DNA of 64,000 nt, taken from assembly GCA_023230925.1 (NCBI GenBank), contig JALNWK010000006.1, forward strand, positions 1-64,000, given 5' to 3'. This stretch comes from Limnochordia bacterium (GTDB lineage Bacteria; Bacillota; Limnochordia; DUMW01). Of the stretch, positions 24,986-32,740 are shown one piece after another; within the stretch, counting starts at the first letter, position 1; each line of letters begins with the position of its first letter. A program made the translations under genes and the position numbers. The notes beneath the pieces are model-generated. The model searched no databases, was not told the origin of the DNA, and saw only the letters and a program-made list of their open reading frames with translations.

Positions 24986-25204
24986 TTACATAAACATACT
25001 TCGCCAAAGGTTCACGTTTTCCTGCAGTAATCGAAAGTTAATTGGTTCGAAAAAGAAGGCAGACGAACTAATCGAAGTGATGTGGCTGGTCATGTCATGA
25101 TTGGTGAGGTTATCAAGTACGGGGATATGTGGGAGCCAAAGACTGGCTGCGTTGAGTAAGTGTGGTACATGATAAACTGTGGTAGCATAGAAAATCAAGA
25201 ACAT
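24986..25204 (-). CDS. Small open frame of unknown function, possibly a gene remnant
   Basis: A 72-residue frame (TVYHVPHLLNAASLWLPHIP ... INFRLLQENVNLWRSMFM) with a protein-like amino-acid mix, but no ribosome site that I can see and no family I recognise. It lies alone in the 690 bases between the solute-binding protein and the CmdTAC-like locus. It could be the tail of a decayed gene. The rest of 24903-25395 shows no supported feature except a 7-bp inverted repeat, GTTTCAT (25356-25362) and ATGAAAC (25377-25383), just upstream of the toxin gene. Confidence 0.25.
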   Translation of the reverse strand: MFLIFYATTVYHVPHLLNAASLWLPHIPVLDNLTNHDMTSHITSISSSAFFFEPINFRLLQENVNLWRSMFM

Positions 25205-25355
25205 GCACGTGTGGCAGCATAGCCCAAGCTACATAGGATGGAGTTTTGGGAAGCAAAGCATCCGGTTCTAGATGGTTCTAGGGTCTCTTCTATTTCCAAA
25301 AACAGATGAGGCGATACGGCATGGTAGCGATGAGAAGTTCAGCAGGAATATAGGG

Positions 25356-25383
25356 GTTTCATAGCCAACGTAGATAATGAAAC
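25356..25383. promoter_or_regulatory. Inverted repeat upstream of the toxin gene, candidate operator
   Basis: GTTTCAT and ATGAAAC are exact complements separated by 14 bases, 43 bases before the proposed toxin ATG. An autoregulatory site is expected in front of toxin-antitoxin operons. A GATAAT at 25373-25378 overlaps it, but no good -35 is present. Confidence 0.3.
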
Positions 25384-25425
25384 GGAAATTTCTTCGTGCG
25401 ACGCGGAGGTGGTGGTTTTTCGGCT

Positions 25426-25945
25426 ATGGAGTTGCGGACAGATGCATACCACGCCACCAAAGAAAAGGCTGCTTTAGAAATATGTGGAGGCGGTTTTGAC
25501 TATACACGATGTTCAAAGAACAGTCGTTTAGGGCCTGGGGCGTATTTTTTCGATGACATTGACCGTGCGATCCGGTATACTAAGAATGCAAGCCACTTAC
25601 GCGACCATCGGTGTTCGGTGCTCTCGTGTGTGATCCGTTGTTCGCCGGAACATTTACTGGACTTGACCAAAATAGCACAGCGGAACGAACTAAAAAGAGT
25701 CGTGGCTGTTATAGTCAAGAAAACACCTGAATTGAACAATAAACAAGCGGAATCGGTAGCGGTGCAGATGGTTTCAGAATCGCAAGGGGTTGGAGTGGTC
25801 AAAATGATCATGCCCTCAGGATGGAACAGGATATAATAAACTAGGGTATATGAACGATGAGTATTTGATTTACTGTGTGAAGAGACCGGGATTTATTTTC
25901 GACGTTCGTGTGGCGAGATGTCACTCCGAGCTTGAGGGAGCGTAA
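25426..25945 (+). pseudogene. CmdT-like ADP-ribosyltransferase toxin, apparently frameshifted near its end
   Basis: The frame from ATG 25426 (GGAGGTGGTGG upstream; a GTG at 25396 is possible) gives a PARP/diphtheria-toxin-like fold: YHATKEKAALEICGGGFDY with the NAD-binding histidine, then SRLGPGAYFFDDIDRAIRY with the tyrosine motif. It stops at TAA 25834. The next frame, open from 25808 to 25945, reads GTGYNKLGYMNDEYLIYCVK and RPGFIFDV, which looks like the missing C-terminal strand and helix of such domains. Removing one G in the GG at 25819-25820 would join both parts into about 170 residues. So the toxin is probably inactivated by a one-base insertion, unless a +1 frameshift or sequence error is involved. 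It leads a probable toxin-antitoxin-chaperone operon. Confidence 0.6.
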
Positions 25946-25978
25946 AGGTATCAAGTTAAAAGGTGGAGGTGGGGAGAA

Positions 25979-26218
25979 GTGTTAACCCGTGAAATTGCTG
26001 ATCGGTTGATCGAGCAATTTGAAAACATGTCAGAGGCGGATAGAGATGCTCTATTTGAGAGGGCCGGAGTACGATTTTTGGCCGATGACATCCAGGATCT
26101 CGTAGAGGAATATGAGCAAGAAGTCTGCTACTACAACCGCCTTTCTTCGTACCGGTTTGATTTTGCTGATGGGTTGAGTGCAAAAGGTATTTTTTTTACT
26201 GGTGTTGATGCCGCATGA
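25979..26218 (+). CDS. Small acidic protein, probable antitoxin of the toxin-antitoxin-chaperone locus (CmdA-like position)
   Basis: A 79-residue acidic, helical protein (MLTREIADRLIEQFENMSEA, then FLADDIQDLVEEYEQEVCYY) ending in a hydrophobic GLSAKGIFFTGVDAA. It matches no family that I recognise. The start is GTG 25979 behind AGGTGGAGGTGGGGAG, a very strong ribosome site. Its stop overlaps the ATG of the SecB-like gene by four bases, so both are made together. Position between an ADP-ribosyltransferase-like toxin and a SecB-like chaperone suggests it is the antitoxin; in chaperone-dependent systems a hydrophobic tail of the antitoxin is bound by the chaperone, and the C-terminus here would suit that role. 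Confidence 0.6.
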   Translation: MLTREIADRLIEQFENMSEADRDALFERAGVRFLADDIQDLVEEYEQEVCYYNRLSSYRFDFADGLSAKGIFFTGVDAA

Positions 26219-26694
26219 CGGGTCTAGATAAGATTAAGCGCGTGTTTGAATTCCGGTCCTATACAATTGAACAACTAGAGCTTTCGATAGACCCGGAGAG
26301 AATGTTTCGTAAGGACGAGGAAATTGAGCTTAGGACGTTTTTGGGGAGATCACAAGTCCTAAGCGGCAGCGGGGATACGGGTGTTGTCCGTCTCTTCTGT
26401 CGAATCCAATCGGATTTTCAAGATGAAGATACTCCTACGCTTTTGCTCAGCTTGACACTTCAAGGTCTTTTTGGATTTAATGACGAAGAGGAACTGCCTG
26501 TAGAGGTCAAAAAGGAATTGCTCGACAGGAACGCTGTTAGTGTACTGTTTCCTTATCTGCGCTCGACTATCAGCAGCGTCACACAGGCTGCAGGCATTCA
26601 GCCAATTGTTTTGCCTATCATCAATCCCGCTACAATAGATGAAGTTAGCCATAGTCCAACCGACAGTGTACAATCTGCTTCGGACAGCGAATAG
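26215..26694 (+). CDS. SecB-like chaperone of a toxin-antitoxin-chaperone locus (CmdC-like)
   Basis: A 159-residue protein with the SecB fold pattern: VVRLFCRIQSDF and LLLSLTLQGLFGF strands, then the diagnostic DRNAVSVLFPYLRSTISSVT followed by AAGIQPIVLPIIN. Bacillota do not use SecB for general export, so a SecB-like protein here is best explained as a dedicated chaperone, as in toxin-antitoxin-chaperone systems such as HigBA-SecB of mycobacteria and CmdTAC of Escherichia coli. The last 20 residues are low-complexity. It is translationally coupled to the preceding small gene (ATGA overlap). Confidence 0.8.
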   Translation: MTGLDKIKRVFEFRSYTIEQLELSIDPERMFRKDEEIELRTFLGRSQVLSGSGDTGVVRLFCRIQSDFQDEDTPTLLLSLTLQGLFGFNDEEELPVEVKKELLDRNAVSVLFPYLRSTISSVTQAAGIQPIVLPIINPATIDEVSHSPTDSVQSASDSE

Positions 26695-26719
26695 GTGGAT
26701 GCGGTTTCGCCGGGTACAG

Positions 26720-26746
26720 GCCCCGGAATCTTCTGGGGCTTCTTCT
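26720..26746 (+). terminator. Possible terminator after the chaperone gene
   Basis: GCCCCGGAA (26720-26728) can pair with TTCTGGGGC (26731-26739), leaving a tight loop, and TTCTTCT follows. It lies 26 bases after the chaperone stop codon and before the next promoter. The T tract is interrupted, so strength is uncertain. Confidence 0.45.
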
Positions 26747-26827
26747 ACGTTCAAAAGTAGATGCTTTTGGTCCAGGTACATACCCGATCTGACTTTGCTG
26801 GGGTCTTGGATTGGGTACTTGCCATCC

Positions 26828-26856
26828 TTGCCTCATGGAAGTAGGACTGGTAAAAT
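26828..26856 (+). promoter_or_regulatory. Candidate SigA promoter of the TPR gene
   Basis: TTGCCT (26828-26833) and TAAAAT (26851-26856) are 17 bases apart, about 50 bases before the TPR protein start. Confidence 0.5.
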
Positions 26857-26904
26857 AGGATGAGGAACTGGCTTTGATCTTAGGCTAGACCGAATGAGAA
26901 TGGG

Positions 26905-27669
26905 GTGGCTAGATTGAAGAAGAAGTTACTGATTGGCATACTGGTGGTTTTGGTCCTTTTTACCTATATAACTCCCCTTAGTGCAAGGATAGATAGCATT
27001 GAGGAATATGTAAAGACAATCCTGGACACCTATACACTTTGGTTAGTCCATCTTGGTATAGATAACCTAGAGGTTGCCTCAGGCCAATTGGAGCAGGCTA
27101 CCTCCAGTTACCCCGATGGCGCCCATCAGCACTTGCTCCTAGCCACGTCATACCTTGGTCAGGGCAAGGCGAAAGACGCGATCTCAGCCTACCAAAAGGT
27201 TGTAGATATGGGTCCTGAGTATTACTGGGTAAAGGCTCTTATTGGTGAGGTTTATTTGAAGCAGGAAGACTACGATCAGGCTGAAGAACTTTTCCTTGAA
27301 GTGATCGCAGAGGATGAGAACTCGGCCCTTGCCCTAAAGGGTTTGGGTCTTTGCAGCCAGCATCGGCAGGAAGATGAAACTGCGATGGAGTATTACGAGC
27401 GGAGCTTGGAGATTGCTCCCAATGCTCCCGAAGTATATCTGGAATTGGCGTTGTTGAAAATCAAGGCGAATGAGCAGGAAGAAGCTCTGACGATTCTAGA
27501 GACCGGCAGGCTTTTCAATCTTGATGATCCTCGGATTCATTACTATCTTGGTATGCTGTATGAGGAAAAGGGAGATTTAGAGGCTGCTTCCCATGAGTAT
27601 TACCGGGCGGTGCAGTTAGATCCCCAAAACGATCCAGCGGCAAAGCGCCTTGAGAATATGCCCAATTAA
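26905..27669 (+). CDS. Membrane-anchored or secreted TPR-repeat protein
   Basis: The 254-residue protein has a basic start and one hydrophobic segment (KLLIGILVVLVLFTYITPLSA), which is a signal anchor or signal peptide, then about five tetratricopeptide repeats. Repeat-like text includes HQHLLLATSYLGQGKAKDAI, ALIGEVYLKQEDYDQAEELF, GLCSQHRQEDETAMEYYERS and HYYLGMLYEEKGDLEAASHE. TPRs mediate protein contacts; no partner can be named. The start used is GTG 26905, with a TTG at 26914 as alternative; neither has a strong ribosome site. It has its own promoter and a strong terminator, so it stands alone. Confidence 0.75.
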   Translation: MARLKKKLLIGILVVLVLFTYITPLSARIDSIEEYVKTILDTYTLWLVHLGIDNLEVASGQLEQATSSYPDGAHQHLLLATSYLGQGKAKDAISAYQKVVDMGPEYYWVKALIGEVYLKQEDYDQAEELFLEVIAEDENSALALKGLGLCSQHRQEDETAMEYYERSLEIAPNAPEVYLELALLKIKANEQEEALTILETGRLFNLDDPRIHYYLGMLYEEKGDLEAASHEYYRAVQLDPQNDPAAKRLENMPN

Positions 27670-27684
27670 GGGTTGCTTAGGACG

Positions 27685-27720
27685 ACCCGTCGGTTCCCAT
27701 GGAACTGACGGGTCTTTTTT
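27685..27720 (+). terminator. Intrinsic terminator after the TPR gene
   Basis: ACCCGTCGGTTCC (27685-27697) pairs with GGAACTGACGGGT (27701-27713), 13 pairs with one G-T wobble and a CAT loop, followed by TCTTTTTT. Confidence 0.92.
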
Positions 27721-27736
27721 ATGGCCCCAGTGAATA

Positions 27737-27764
27737 TTGATTAACTTGAGGTTAGTTTTATCTT
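27737..27764 (+). promoter_or_regulatory. Possible promoter of the Ca-ATPase gene
   Basis: TTGATT (27737-27742) and TATCTT (27759-27764) are 16 bases apart, directly after the terminator and about 20 bases before the start codon. The short remaining leader makes this tentative. Confidence 0.35.
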
Positions 27765-27782
27765 GTCCTGGGGAGTTGTGCT

Positions 27783-30446
27783 ATGACGGATAAATGGTAT
27801 CAGGGTTCTATAGGCGAGGTACTGCAAAAGCTTGATACAGACGCGGGGCGGGGACTGAGCCAGAAAAAAGCCGATGAACGGCTGGCCAAGCATGGTCCTA
27901 ATCACCTGCGGCAATTGAAGAAGATATCGCCCCTTGGTCTTTTCTTGTCCCAGTTTCAGGATTTCATGGTGGTTATTCTCCTATGTGCCATGCTCATATC
28001 TATTCTCCTCGATGAAATGGCCGATGCGTGGGCGATTATCGCCATTGTACTTCTAAACGGATTTCTGGGCTTCATCCAAGAATACCGGGCAGAGAGATCC
28101 CTGGAGGCACTGCGCAGACTAACTGCACCTCGCACCAAGGTGTTCCGGGACGGCTCCGTGCAGCAGATACCCGCGGAACTATTGGTACCCGGAGATATTA
28201 TTCTCCTAAACAGTGGCGACCGGATACCGGCCGACTGTCGTCTGGTTGAGTCTTTTTCCCTGTATACCGATGAGTCTGCTTTAACCGGGGAATCCCTCCC
28301 CATATCCAAGGACTACCAATGGATTGGAACGGGGGAGACGCCCTTAGGTGATCGCAAAAACAGTCTCTATATGGGTACTGTGGTGACCGCTGGTCGGGGT
28401 GTGGCGGTGGTTACCGAAACAGGCATGTCAAGTGAAGTAGGAAGGATTGCTGCTATGCTGCAGGATGCTGGTCGGCTTGCGACACCGTTGGAGGTAAGAC
28501 TTGCTCAGTTGGGACGTTGGTTAGTTGCCGCTTGCCTTCTTCTTGTGGTAGTGGTATTTGCCAGTGGGGTTTGGCGGGGTATACCGGTACTAGAGATGTT
28601 TATGATTGCCGTAAGTCTGGCTGTGGCCGCCATTCCCGAGGGACTTCCTGCTGTGGTGACCATTGCCCTGGCCTTAGGGGTACAAAGGATGAGTCGCCGG
28701 GCCGCGATTATCCGCAGATTACCTGCGGTGGAAACCTTAGGCTGTACCGACATCATCTGTTCAGATAAGACCGGAACCCTTACGGAAAACAGAATGCAGG
28801 TGCAACGTCTTTGGATTGGAGGAGCAGTTCACAAAGGGCAAGGACTGCTAGACCTTGGCATACCCCAGGAGGGCACCGACCTATTCTGGGCATTGCGTGT
28901 TTGCGGTTTGTGCAATAGTGCGAATATAGAACACAGGGCATCCTTTACCGGTGGGTTAGTTGTGCAAGGGGATCCCACCGAAGCGGCTCTGGTCCAGTTG
29001 TCTCATCTCTTGACTAAAGAGGTGGATAAACATCACCGGGAATACCTTCTCCTAGGTGAGCTGCCCTTTAGCTCGGAGCGGAAACGCATGACGGTACTCT
29101 ATAGTCTTAAAGGCGAAGGGGTGGGCCTAACCAAGGGCGCCTGGGAGGTTATTTTAGCCCGTAGCCGATACATTCATTGGGGAAGGGAGCGGATCCCCCT
29201 AACGGCGCTAAGCAGGCAAAGGATTTCCGAAATTGCCGAGGAAATGGCCCGGGATGCCCTGCGGGTAATGGCCTTAGCCTACAAGAAGGCAGATGGGTTA
29301 AAGGATATAGAAGAGGGTCTAACCTTTGTAGGACTTGTTGGACTTTATGATCCCCCCCGGCGCGAGGTAAAAGCAGCGATTAGAAAGGCGGAACAAGCGG
29401 GGATACGGACGATTATGGTTACCGGCGACCACAAGACCACGGCTACGGCCATTGGAGTTGAGTTAGGTCTCGTCCAAAAGACAGCATCGGTGCTGACTGG
29501 TCATGAGTTGGATCGGCTCACGGATCGAGAGTTGATTATGCACCTTCAGCACGTAAGTGTATTTAGCCGTGTGTCACCGGAACACAAACTGCGGATTGTG
29601 CGCTGTCTAAAATCCATGGGGCATATTGTGGCTATGACCGGTGATGGGGTGAACGATGCTCCCGCGGTTGCCGAGGCAGATGTGGGTATTGCCATGGGTC
29701 AAGGAGGGACCGACGTGACTAAGGAAGCATCGGACATGGTGCTTGCTGATGATAACTACGCCACAATCATCCATGCTATTGAAGAAGGACGGGGAGTCTA
29801 CACTAACATAAGAAAGTTTGTCGGGTACCTACTTACCTGTAATGTTGGTGAAGTCCTCACGATGCTGGTGGCAACCTTGTTGAAACTGCCCTTACCCTTA
29901 GTTGCAGTGCAGATCCTGTGGATGAACTTAGTGACCGACGGACTCCCCGCGGTGGCTTTGGGTATGGATCCACCTGGGGAAGACGTAATGAGAAAAAAAC
30001 CCCGGCGGATCAATGAACACATCCTATCGGGTGGTATGGCCCGGAGGATCTTCGGTCGGGGTAGTCTCCTTGGGCTATCCACCGTTGGGGTCTTTGCCAT
30101 TGGCCTATGGCTTTATCCGGGGAATATGGCCCGCGCCCGTAGTCTGGCCTTCTGTACCATTGTGTTGGCCCAGTTGCTCCACGCCTTTGAATGTAGTACC
30201 TATGGTGCTGGTCCCCGGGGTATCGTGGCTAATCCGTTGTTGGTTAGTGCGGTAAGTGTGAGTATCCTTATGCAGTTTGCCGTAGTCTATGTTCCCCTGC
30301 TGCGTAACTTGTTCCGTACCGTGGTGCTCTCACCCATGGACTGGGGGCTGATTCTACTGTTCGCCGGTTGGCCGTTGGTTCTTAACTGGACACTGAGGTT
30401 GCTGCGAAACCTTGCTTCCCCAAGGGTTAGCTGGCTACGTACTTGA
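27783..30446 (+). CDS. Calcium-translocating P-type ATPase (P2A type)
   Basis: The 887-residue protein has the complete P-type plan: N-terminal cation ATPase domain (GLSQKKADERLAKHGPNHL), actuator motif SALTGESLPI (about residue 165), the ion-binding AAIPEGLPAVVTIALALG helix, phosphorylation site ICSDKTGTLTENRMQ (aspartate about residue 328), MVTGDHKTTATAI and GDGVNDAPAVAEADVGIAMG hinge motifs, then six C-terminal membrane segments with QILWMNLVTDGLPAVALG. The PEGL and NLxTDG motifs are those of SERCA-like Ca pumps. The Bacillus homologue yloB lies just before yicC, as here. Confidence 0.93.
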   Translation: MTDKWYQGSIGEVLQKLDTDAGRGLSQKKADERLAKHGPNHLRQLKKISPLGLFLSQFQDFMVVILLCAMLISILLDEMADAWAIIAIVLLNGFLGFIQEYRAERSLEALRRLTAPRTKVFRDGSVQQIPAELLVPGDIILLNSGDRIPADCRLVESFSLYTDESALTGESLPISKDYQWIGTGETPLGDRKNSLYMGTVVTAGRGVAVVTETGMSSEVGRIAAMLQDAGRLATPLEVRLAQLGRWLVAACLLLVVVVFASGVWRGIPVLEMFMIAVSLAVAAIPEGLPAVVTIALALGVQRMSRRAAIIRRLPAVETLGCTDIICSDKTGTLTENRMQVQRLWIGGAVHKGQGLLDLGIPQEGTDLFWALRVCGLCNSANIEHRASFTGGLVVQGDPTEAALVQLSHLLTKEVDKHHREYLLLGELPFSSERKRMTVLYSLKGEGVGLTKGAWEVILARSRYIHWGRERIPLTALSRQRISEIAEEMARDALRVMALAYKKADGLKDIEEGLTFVGLVGLYDPPRREVKAAIRKAEQAGIRTIMVTGDHKTTATAIGVELGLVQKTASVLTGHELDRLTDRELIMHLQHVSVFSRVSPEHKLRIVRCLKSMGHIVAMTGDGVNDAPAVAEADVGIAMGQGGTDVTKEASDMVLADDNYATIIHAIEEGRGVYTNIRKFVGYLLTCNVGEVLTMLVATLLKLPLPLVAVQILWMNLVTDGLPAVALGMDPPGEDVMRKKPRRINEHILSGGMARRIFGRGSLLGLSTVGVFAIGLWLYPGNMARARSLAFCTIVLAQLLHAFECSTYGAGPRGIVANPLLVSAVSVSILMQFAVVYVPLLRNLFRTVVLSPMDWGLILLFAGWPLVLNWTLRLLRNLASPRVSWLRT

Positions 30447-30459
30447 GTTTGCTGCTAGG

Positions 30460-30488
30460 TTTACATTTTATCACCTTTATAGTAGAAT
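30460..30488 (+). promoter_or_regulatory. SigA promoter before yicC
   Basis: TTTACA (30460-30465) and TAGAAT (30483-30488) have a 17-base spacer; the yicC start codon follows 24 bases later. It would drive yicC-mihF-remA-gmk-rpoZ. Confidence 0.65.
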
Positions 30489-30512
30489 ATTGATGAAATC
30501 GAGGGGATTATT

Positions 30513-31385
30513 TTGGCGCTCTTCAGTATGACAGGCTACGGCAATGTTGATACTGCCGATGCCAAGGTACAAGTGCGCATGGTAAATCATCGCTATCTGG
30601 ATATTGTTGTAAAGATGCCCAGTTATCTCCTGTGTTTGGAGGAACGGGTTAAACAAACGGTGCGAGAATTTGTCCAGCGCGGTCGTGTCGAGATTGATAT
30701 AGAGATCAAGGGAACAGCTCAAATCTCAAAGAATGTGTTGGTGGATTTGGCTTTGTGCCGCAGCTATGCCGCGGCTGCAAACCAGATTTGTGAACAGATA
30801 GGCGCCACCGGTGTCCTTGATATCAATACGTTATTGGGTCTGCCAGAGGTGTTCAGATTTGAGGAGAGTTTCTGTCCAGAACAGGCTTGGGATGTGATCC
30901 AAAAGCCCCTGACCGAGGCAATGGCCCAAGGGGTTCTTATGCGCTCCCGGGAAGGAGAGCGCTTAGTTATTGATCTCCAAGGTCATCTAGATATGATTCA
31001 GAAAATATTGGAAAGTATCAAGGGCGCAACGCAAAATCTAACGGAGCAATATCGTAGCAAATTACAGACTAGGATTGGGGAATTGCTCGGCCCTAAACTG
31101 CCCGATGATCTGATGCAGCGACTGGCCGCTGAGGTGGTCTTTTTAGCAGAACGCGCTGATATTAGTGAGGAGATAGCGCGGATCGAAAGCCACTTAAGCC
31201 AGTTTAGGCACAGTATGGACAAGGAGAGAGTGCAGGGTACCAAATTGGATTTTTTGGCCCAAGAGTTGCTTAGAGAGTTTAATACCATTGGAGCAAAGGC
31301 AACAGACTCGCATATAACGGGACTGGTGGTCGAAGCAAAGACGGTAGTGGGCAAAATAAGAGAACAGGTACAGAATGTAGAATAA
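30513..31385 (+). CDS. yicC: YicC-family endoribonuclease
   Basis: The 290-residue protein opens with FSMTGYGNVD and has VRMVNHRYLDIVVKMPSYL, the typical N-terminal half, and the DUF1732 C-terminal half with AELVFLAERADISEEIARIESHL and GTKLDFLAQELLREFNTIGAK, all strongly conserved in the family. Family members cleave RNA in complex hexamers. The start is TTG 30513 behind GAGGGGA. In Bacillus this is yloC, directly before remA; here an IHF-type gene is inserted between. Confidence 0.92.
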   Translation: MALFSMTGYGNVDTADAKVQVRMVNHRYLDIVVKMPSYLLCLEERVKQTVREFVQRGRVEIDIEIKGTAQISKNVLVDLALCRSYAAAANQICEQIGATGVLDINTLLGLPEVFRFEESFCPEQAWDVIQKPLTEAMAQGVLMRSREGERLVIDLQGHLDMIQKILESIKGATQNLTEQYRSKLQTRIGELLGPKLPDDLMQRLAAEVVFLAERADISEEIARIESHLSQFRHSMDKERVQGTKLDFLAQELLREFNTIGAKATDSHITGLVVEAKTVVGKIREQVQNVE

Positions 31386-31419
31386 CTGTATATTCCTTTG
31401 CTAAGAGGGAGGGTTACCC

Positions 31420-31728
31420 ATGAGTCTTCCCCGATTGACCCCGGAAGAGAAGCGGCGGGCCTTAGAAAAGGCGCGTTGGATACGAAGCGAACGGGCAAAA
31501 CTAAAGGTTCAGCTGAAGAAAGGAACCGTAAGCCTGGCAGAAGTCCTGGAGAAAGACGATGATGCGGTAGTTGCTGGAATGAGAGTGAGGCATCTATTAG
31601 AGTCATTGCCCCGGGTCGGCAAGATCACCAGCGAGAGGATTATGCAAGAAGTTGGTATTAATGGAACAAGAAGGGTTAGGGGATTAGGTGTTCGACAACG
31701 GAGTGAACTATTAAGGAAACTAGGTTAG
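31420..31728 (+). CDS. mihF: Actinobacterial-type integration host factor (mIHF)
   Basis: A 102-residue basic nucleoid protein: PRLTPEEKRRALEKARWIRS at the N-terminus, then the DNA-binding SLPRVGKITSERIMQEVGIN, a helix-hairpin-helix-like (H2TH) region, and RRVRGLGVRQRSELLRKL. This is the mIHF fold of Mycobacterium and Streptomyces, unrelated to HU/IHF. In actinobacteria the gene precedes gmk, as nearly so here. It has GAGGGAGGG as ribosome site and is inserted between yicC and remA. Confidence 0.9.
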   Translation: MSLPRLTPEEKRRALEKARWIRSERAKLKVQLKKGTVSLAEVLEKDDDAVVAGMRVRHLLESLPRVGKITSERIMQEVGINGTRRVRGLGVRQRSELLRKLG

Positions 31729-31752
31729 TGACCTATTCAGGAGGTTTGAATC

Positions 31753-32034
31753 TTGGCTTTGGAACTGGTGAATATTGGATTTGGGAATATCGTAAGTGCA
31801 AATCGGATAGTGGCTATTGTCTCTCCGGAATCAGCGCCCATTAAGAGACTAATACAAGATGCCCGGGAACGGGCCATGCTGATCGATGCTACCTACGGTC
31901 GTCGCACCCGCGCTGTGATCATTACAGATAGCGATCACGTAATTCTATCCGCGGTGCAACCAGAGACTGTCGCCCATCGTGTTGGGGGAAAGGAAGCCCC
32001 TTTAATTGAAGACAAGGATGGTCAACTGAAGTGA
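31753..32034 (+). CDS. remA: RemA family DNA-binding regulator (DUF370)
   Basis: The 93-residue protein has LVNIGFGNIVSANRIVAIVS and SAPIKRLIQDARERAMLIDA with TYGRRTRAVIITDSDHVILS, the signature of DUF370/RemA. In Bacillus subtilis RemA activates matrix and osmoprotection genes. The start is TTG 31753 behind AGGAGG. Its stop overlaps the GTG start of gmk by four bases, the order also seen in Bacillus. Confidence 0.92.
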   Translation: MALELVNIGFGNIVSANRIVAIVSPESAPIKRLIQDARERAMLIDATYGRRTRAVIITDSDHVILSAVQPETVAHRVGGKEAPLIEDKDGQLK

Positions 32035-32648
32035 GTAAAGGCACATTATTAGTGGTTTCAGGACCCTCCGGTGTAGGGAAGAACACTGTCCTAGAGGAGT
32101 TTTGCCGAAGACATCCTTCGGTCATCTACTCTATTTCTGCAACAACACGTACTCCCCGGGCCCATGAGGTCGAGGGGAAGGATTATTACTTTCTTACCAC
32201 CGAGGAGTTTGAGGAGAGAATTAGACGGGACGGTTTCCTAGAGTGGGCTGAGTTTTGTGGTAAGCTCTACGGGACTCCTGCGGATTTTGTGCATGAGCAG
32301 CTCTTTAATGGTCATGATCTGGTCATGGATATTGAGATCCAAGGGGCACTACAGGTTAAACAGCGTTTGCCCCAGGCGGTGCTGGTATTTCTTCTACCTC
32401 CGAGTCTTGAGGAACTGCGGAAAAGGATTGAAGGTCGAGGAACCGAAGATGAGCGTAGTGTAACTGCTCGGTTGGATGTGGCCATCCAGGAATTGAAAAC
32501 GGTAGAACGGTATGACTACGCGGTAGTAAACAATGATGTGGGACAAGCGGCAGATGAGTTGTGGAGTATTCTTGTGGCCACAAAGGCAAGAATAAAGGGT
32601 AACTATCGTACCGTGTTAGGACAATATTGGCAGAGTATTCCATTTTAG
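32031..32648 (+). CDS. gmk: Guanylate kinase
   Basis: Phosphorylates GMP to GDP. The 205-residue protein has the P-loop GPSGVGKNT (an N where G or S is more usual), TTRTPRAHEVEGKDYYF in the GMP-binding part, EWAEFCGKLYGTP, and FLLPPSLEELRKRIEGRGTE in the lid region. The start is GTG 32031, overlapping the remA stop, with AAGGATGG upstream. Confidence 0.95.
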   Translation: MSKGTLLVVSGPSGVGKNTVLEEFCRRHPSVIYSISATTRTPRAHEVEGKDYYFLTTEEFEERIRRDGFLEWAEFCGKLYGTPADFVHEQLFNGHDLVMDIEIQGALQVKQRLPQAVLVFLLPPSLEELRKRIEGRGTEDERSVTARLDVAIQELKTVERYDYAVVNNDVGQAADELWSILVATKARIKGNYRTVLGQYWQSIPF

Positions 32649-32681
32649 TTTGGGGTTTACAAAGGCACATCTAATTATGAT

Positions 32682-32740
32682 AGGAGGGAAGGTGCCGCCA
32701 TCCTAAGCGAAAGCGGGGACTGGTCTGGCACGACCTTATG
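32682..32740 (+). promoter_or_regulatory. rpoZ initiation region: Shine-Dalgarno, 49-nt hairpin, ATG
   Basis: AGGAGGG ends at 32688. AAGGTGCC (32689-32696) pairs with GGCAC..CCTT (32727-32737, a two-base GA bulge), closing an arm that also contains AGCGAAAGCGG with a GNRA-like loop. The rpoZ ATG begins at 32738. The ribosome site and the start codon thus abut the two sides of one hairpin. No in-frame start codon exists closer to the ribosome site (upstream in-frame TAG at 32681). I infer that folding brings the two together or that the arm is a control element. Confidence 0.6.

Noticed and set aside
24986..25204. Calling the minus-strand open frame a defined gene
   Set aside because: Protein-like composition, but no ribosome site, promoter or recognisable motif; kept only as a low-confidence unknown.
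25805..25945. Separate small gene starting at ATG 25850 after the toxin
   Set aside because: No ribosome site before the ATG, and the frame stays open and protein-like upstream of it, which fits a continuation of the toxin better.
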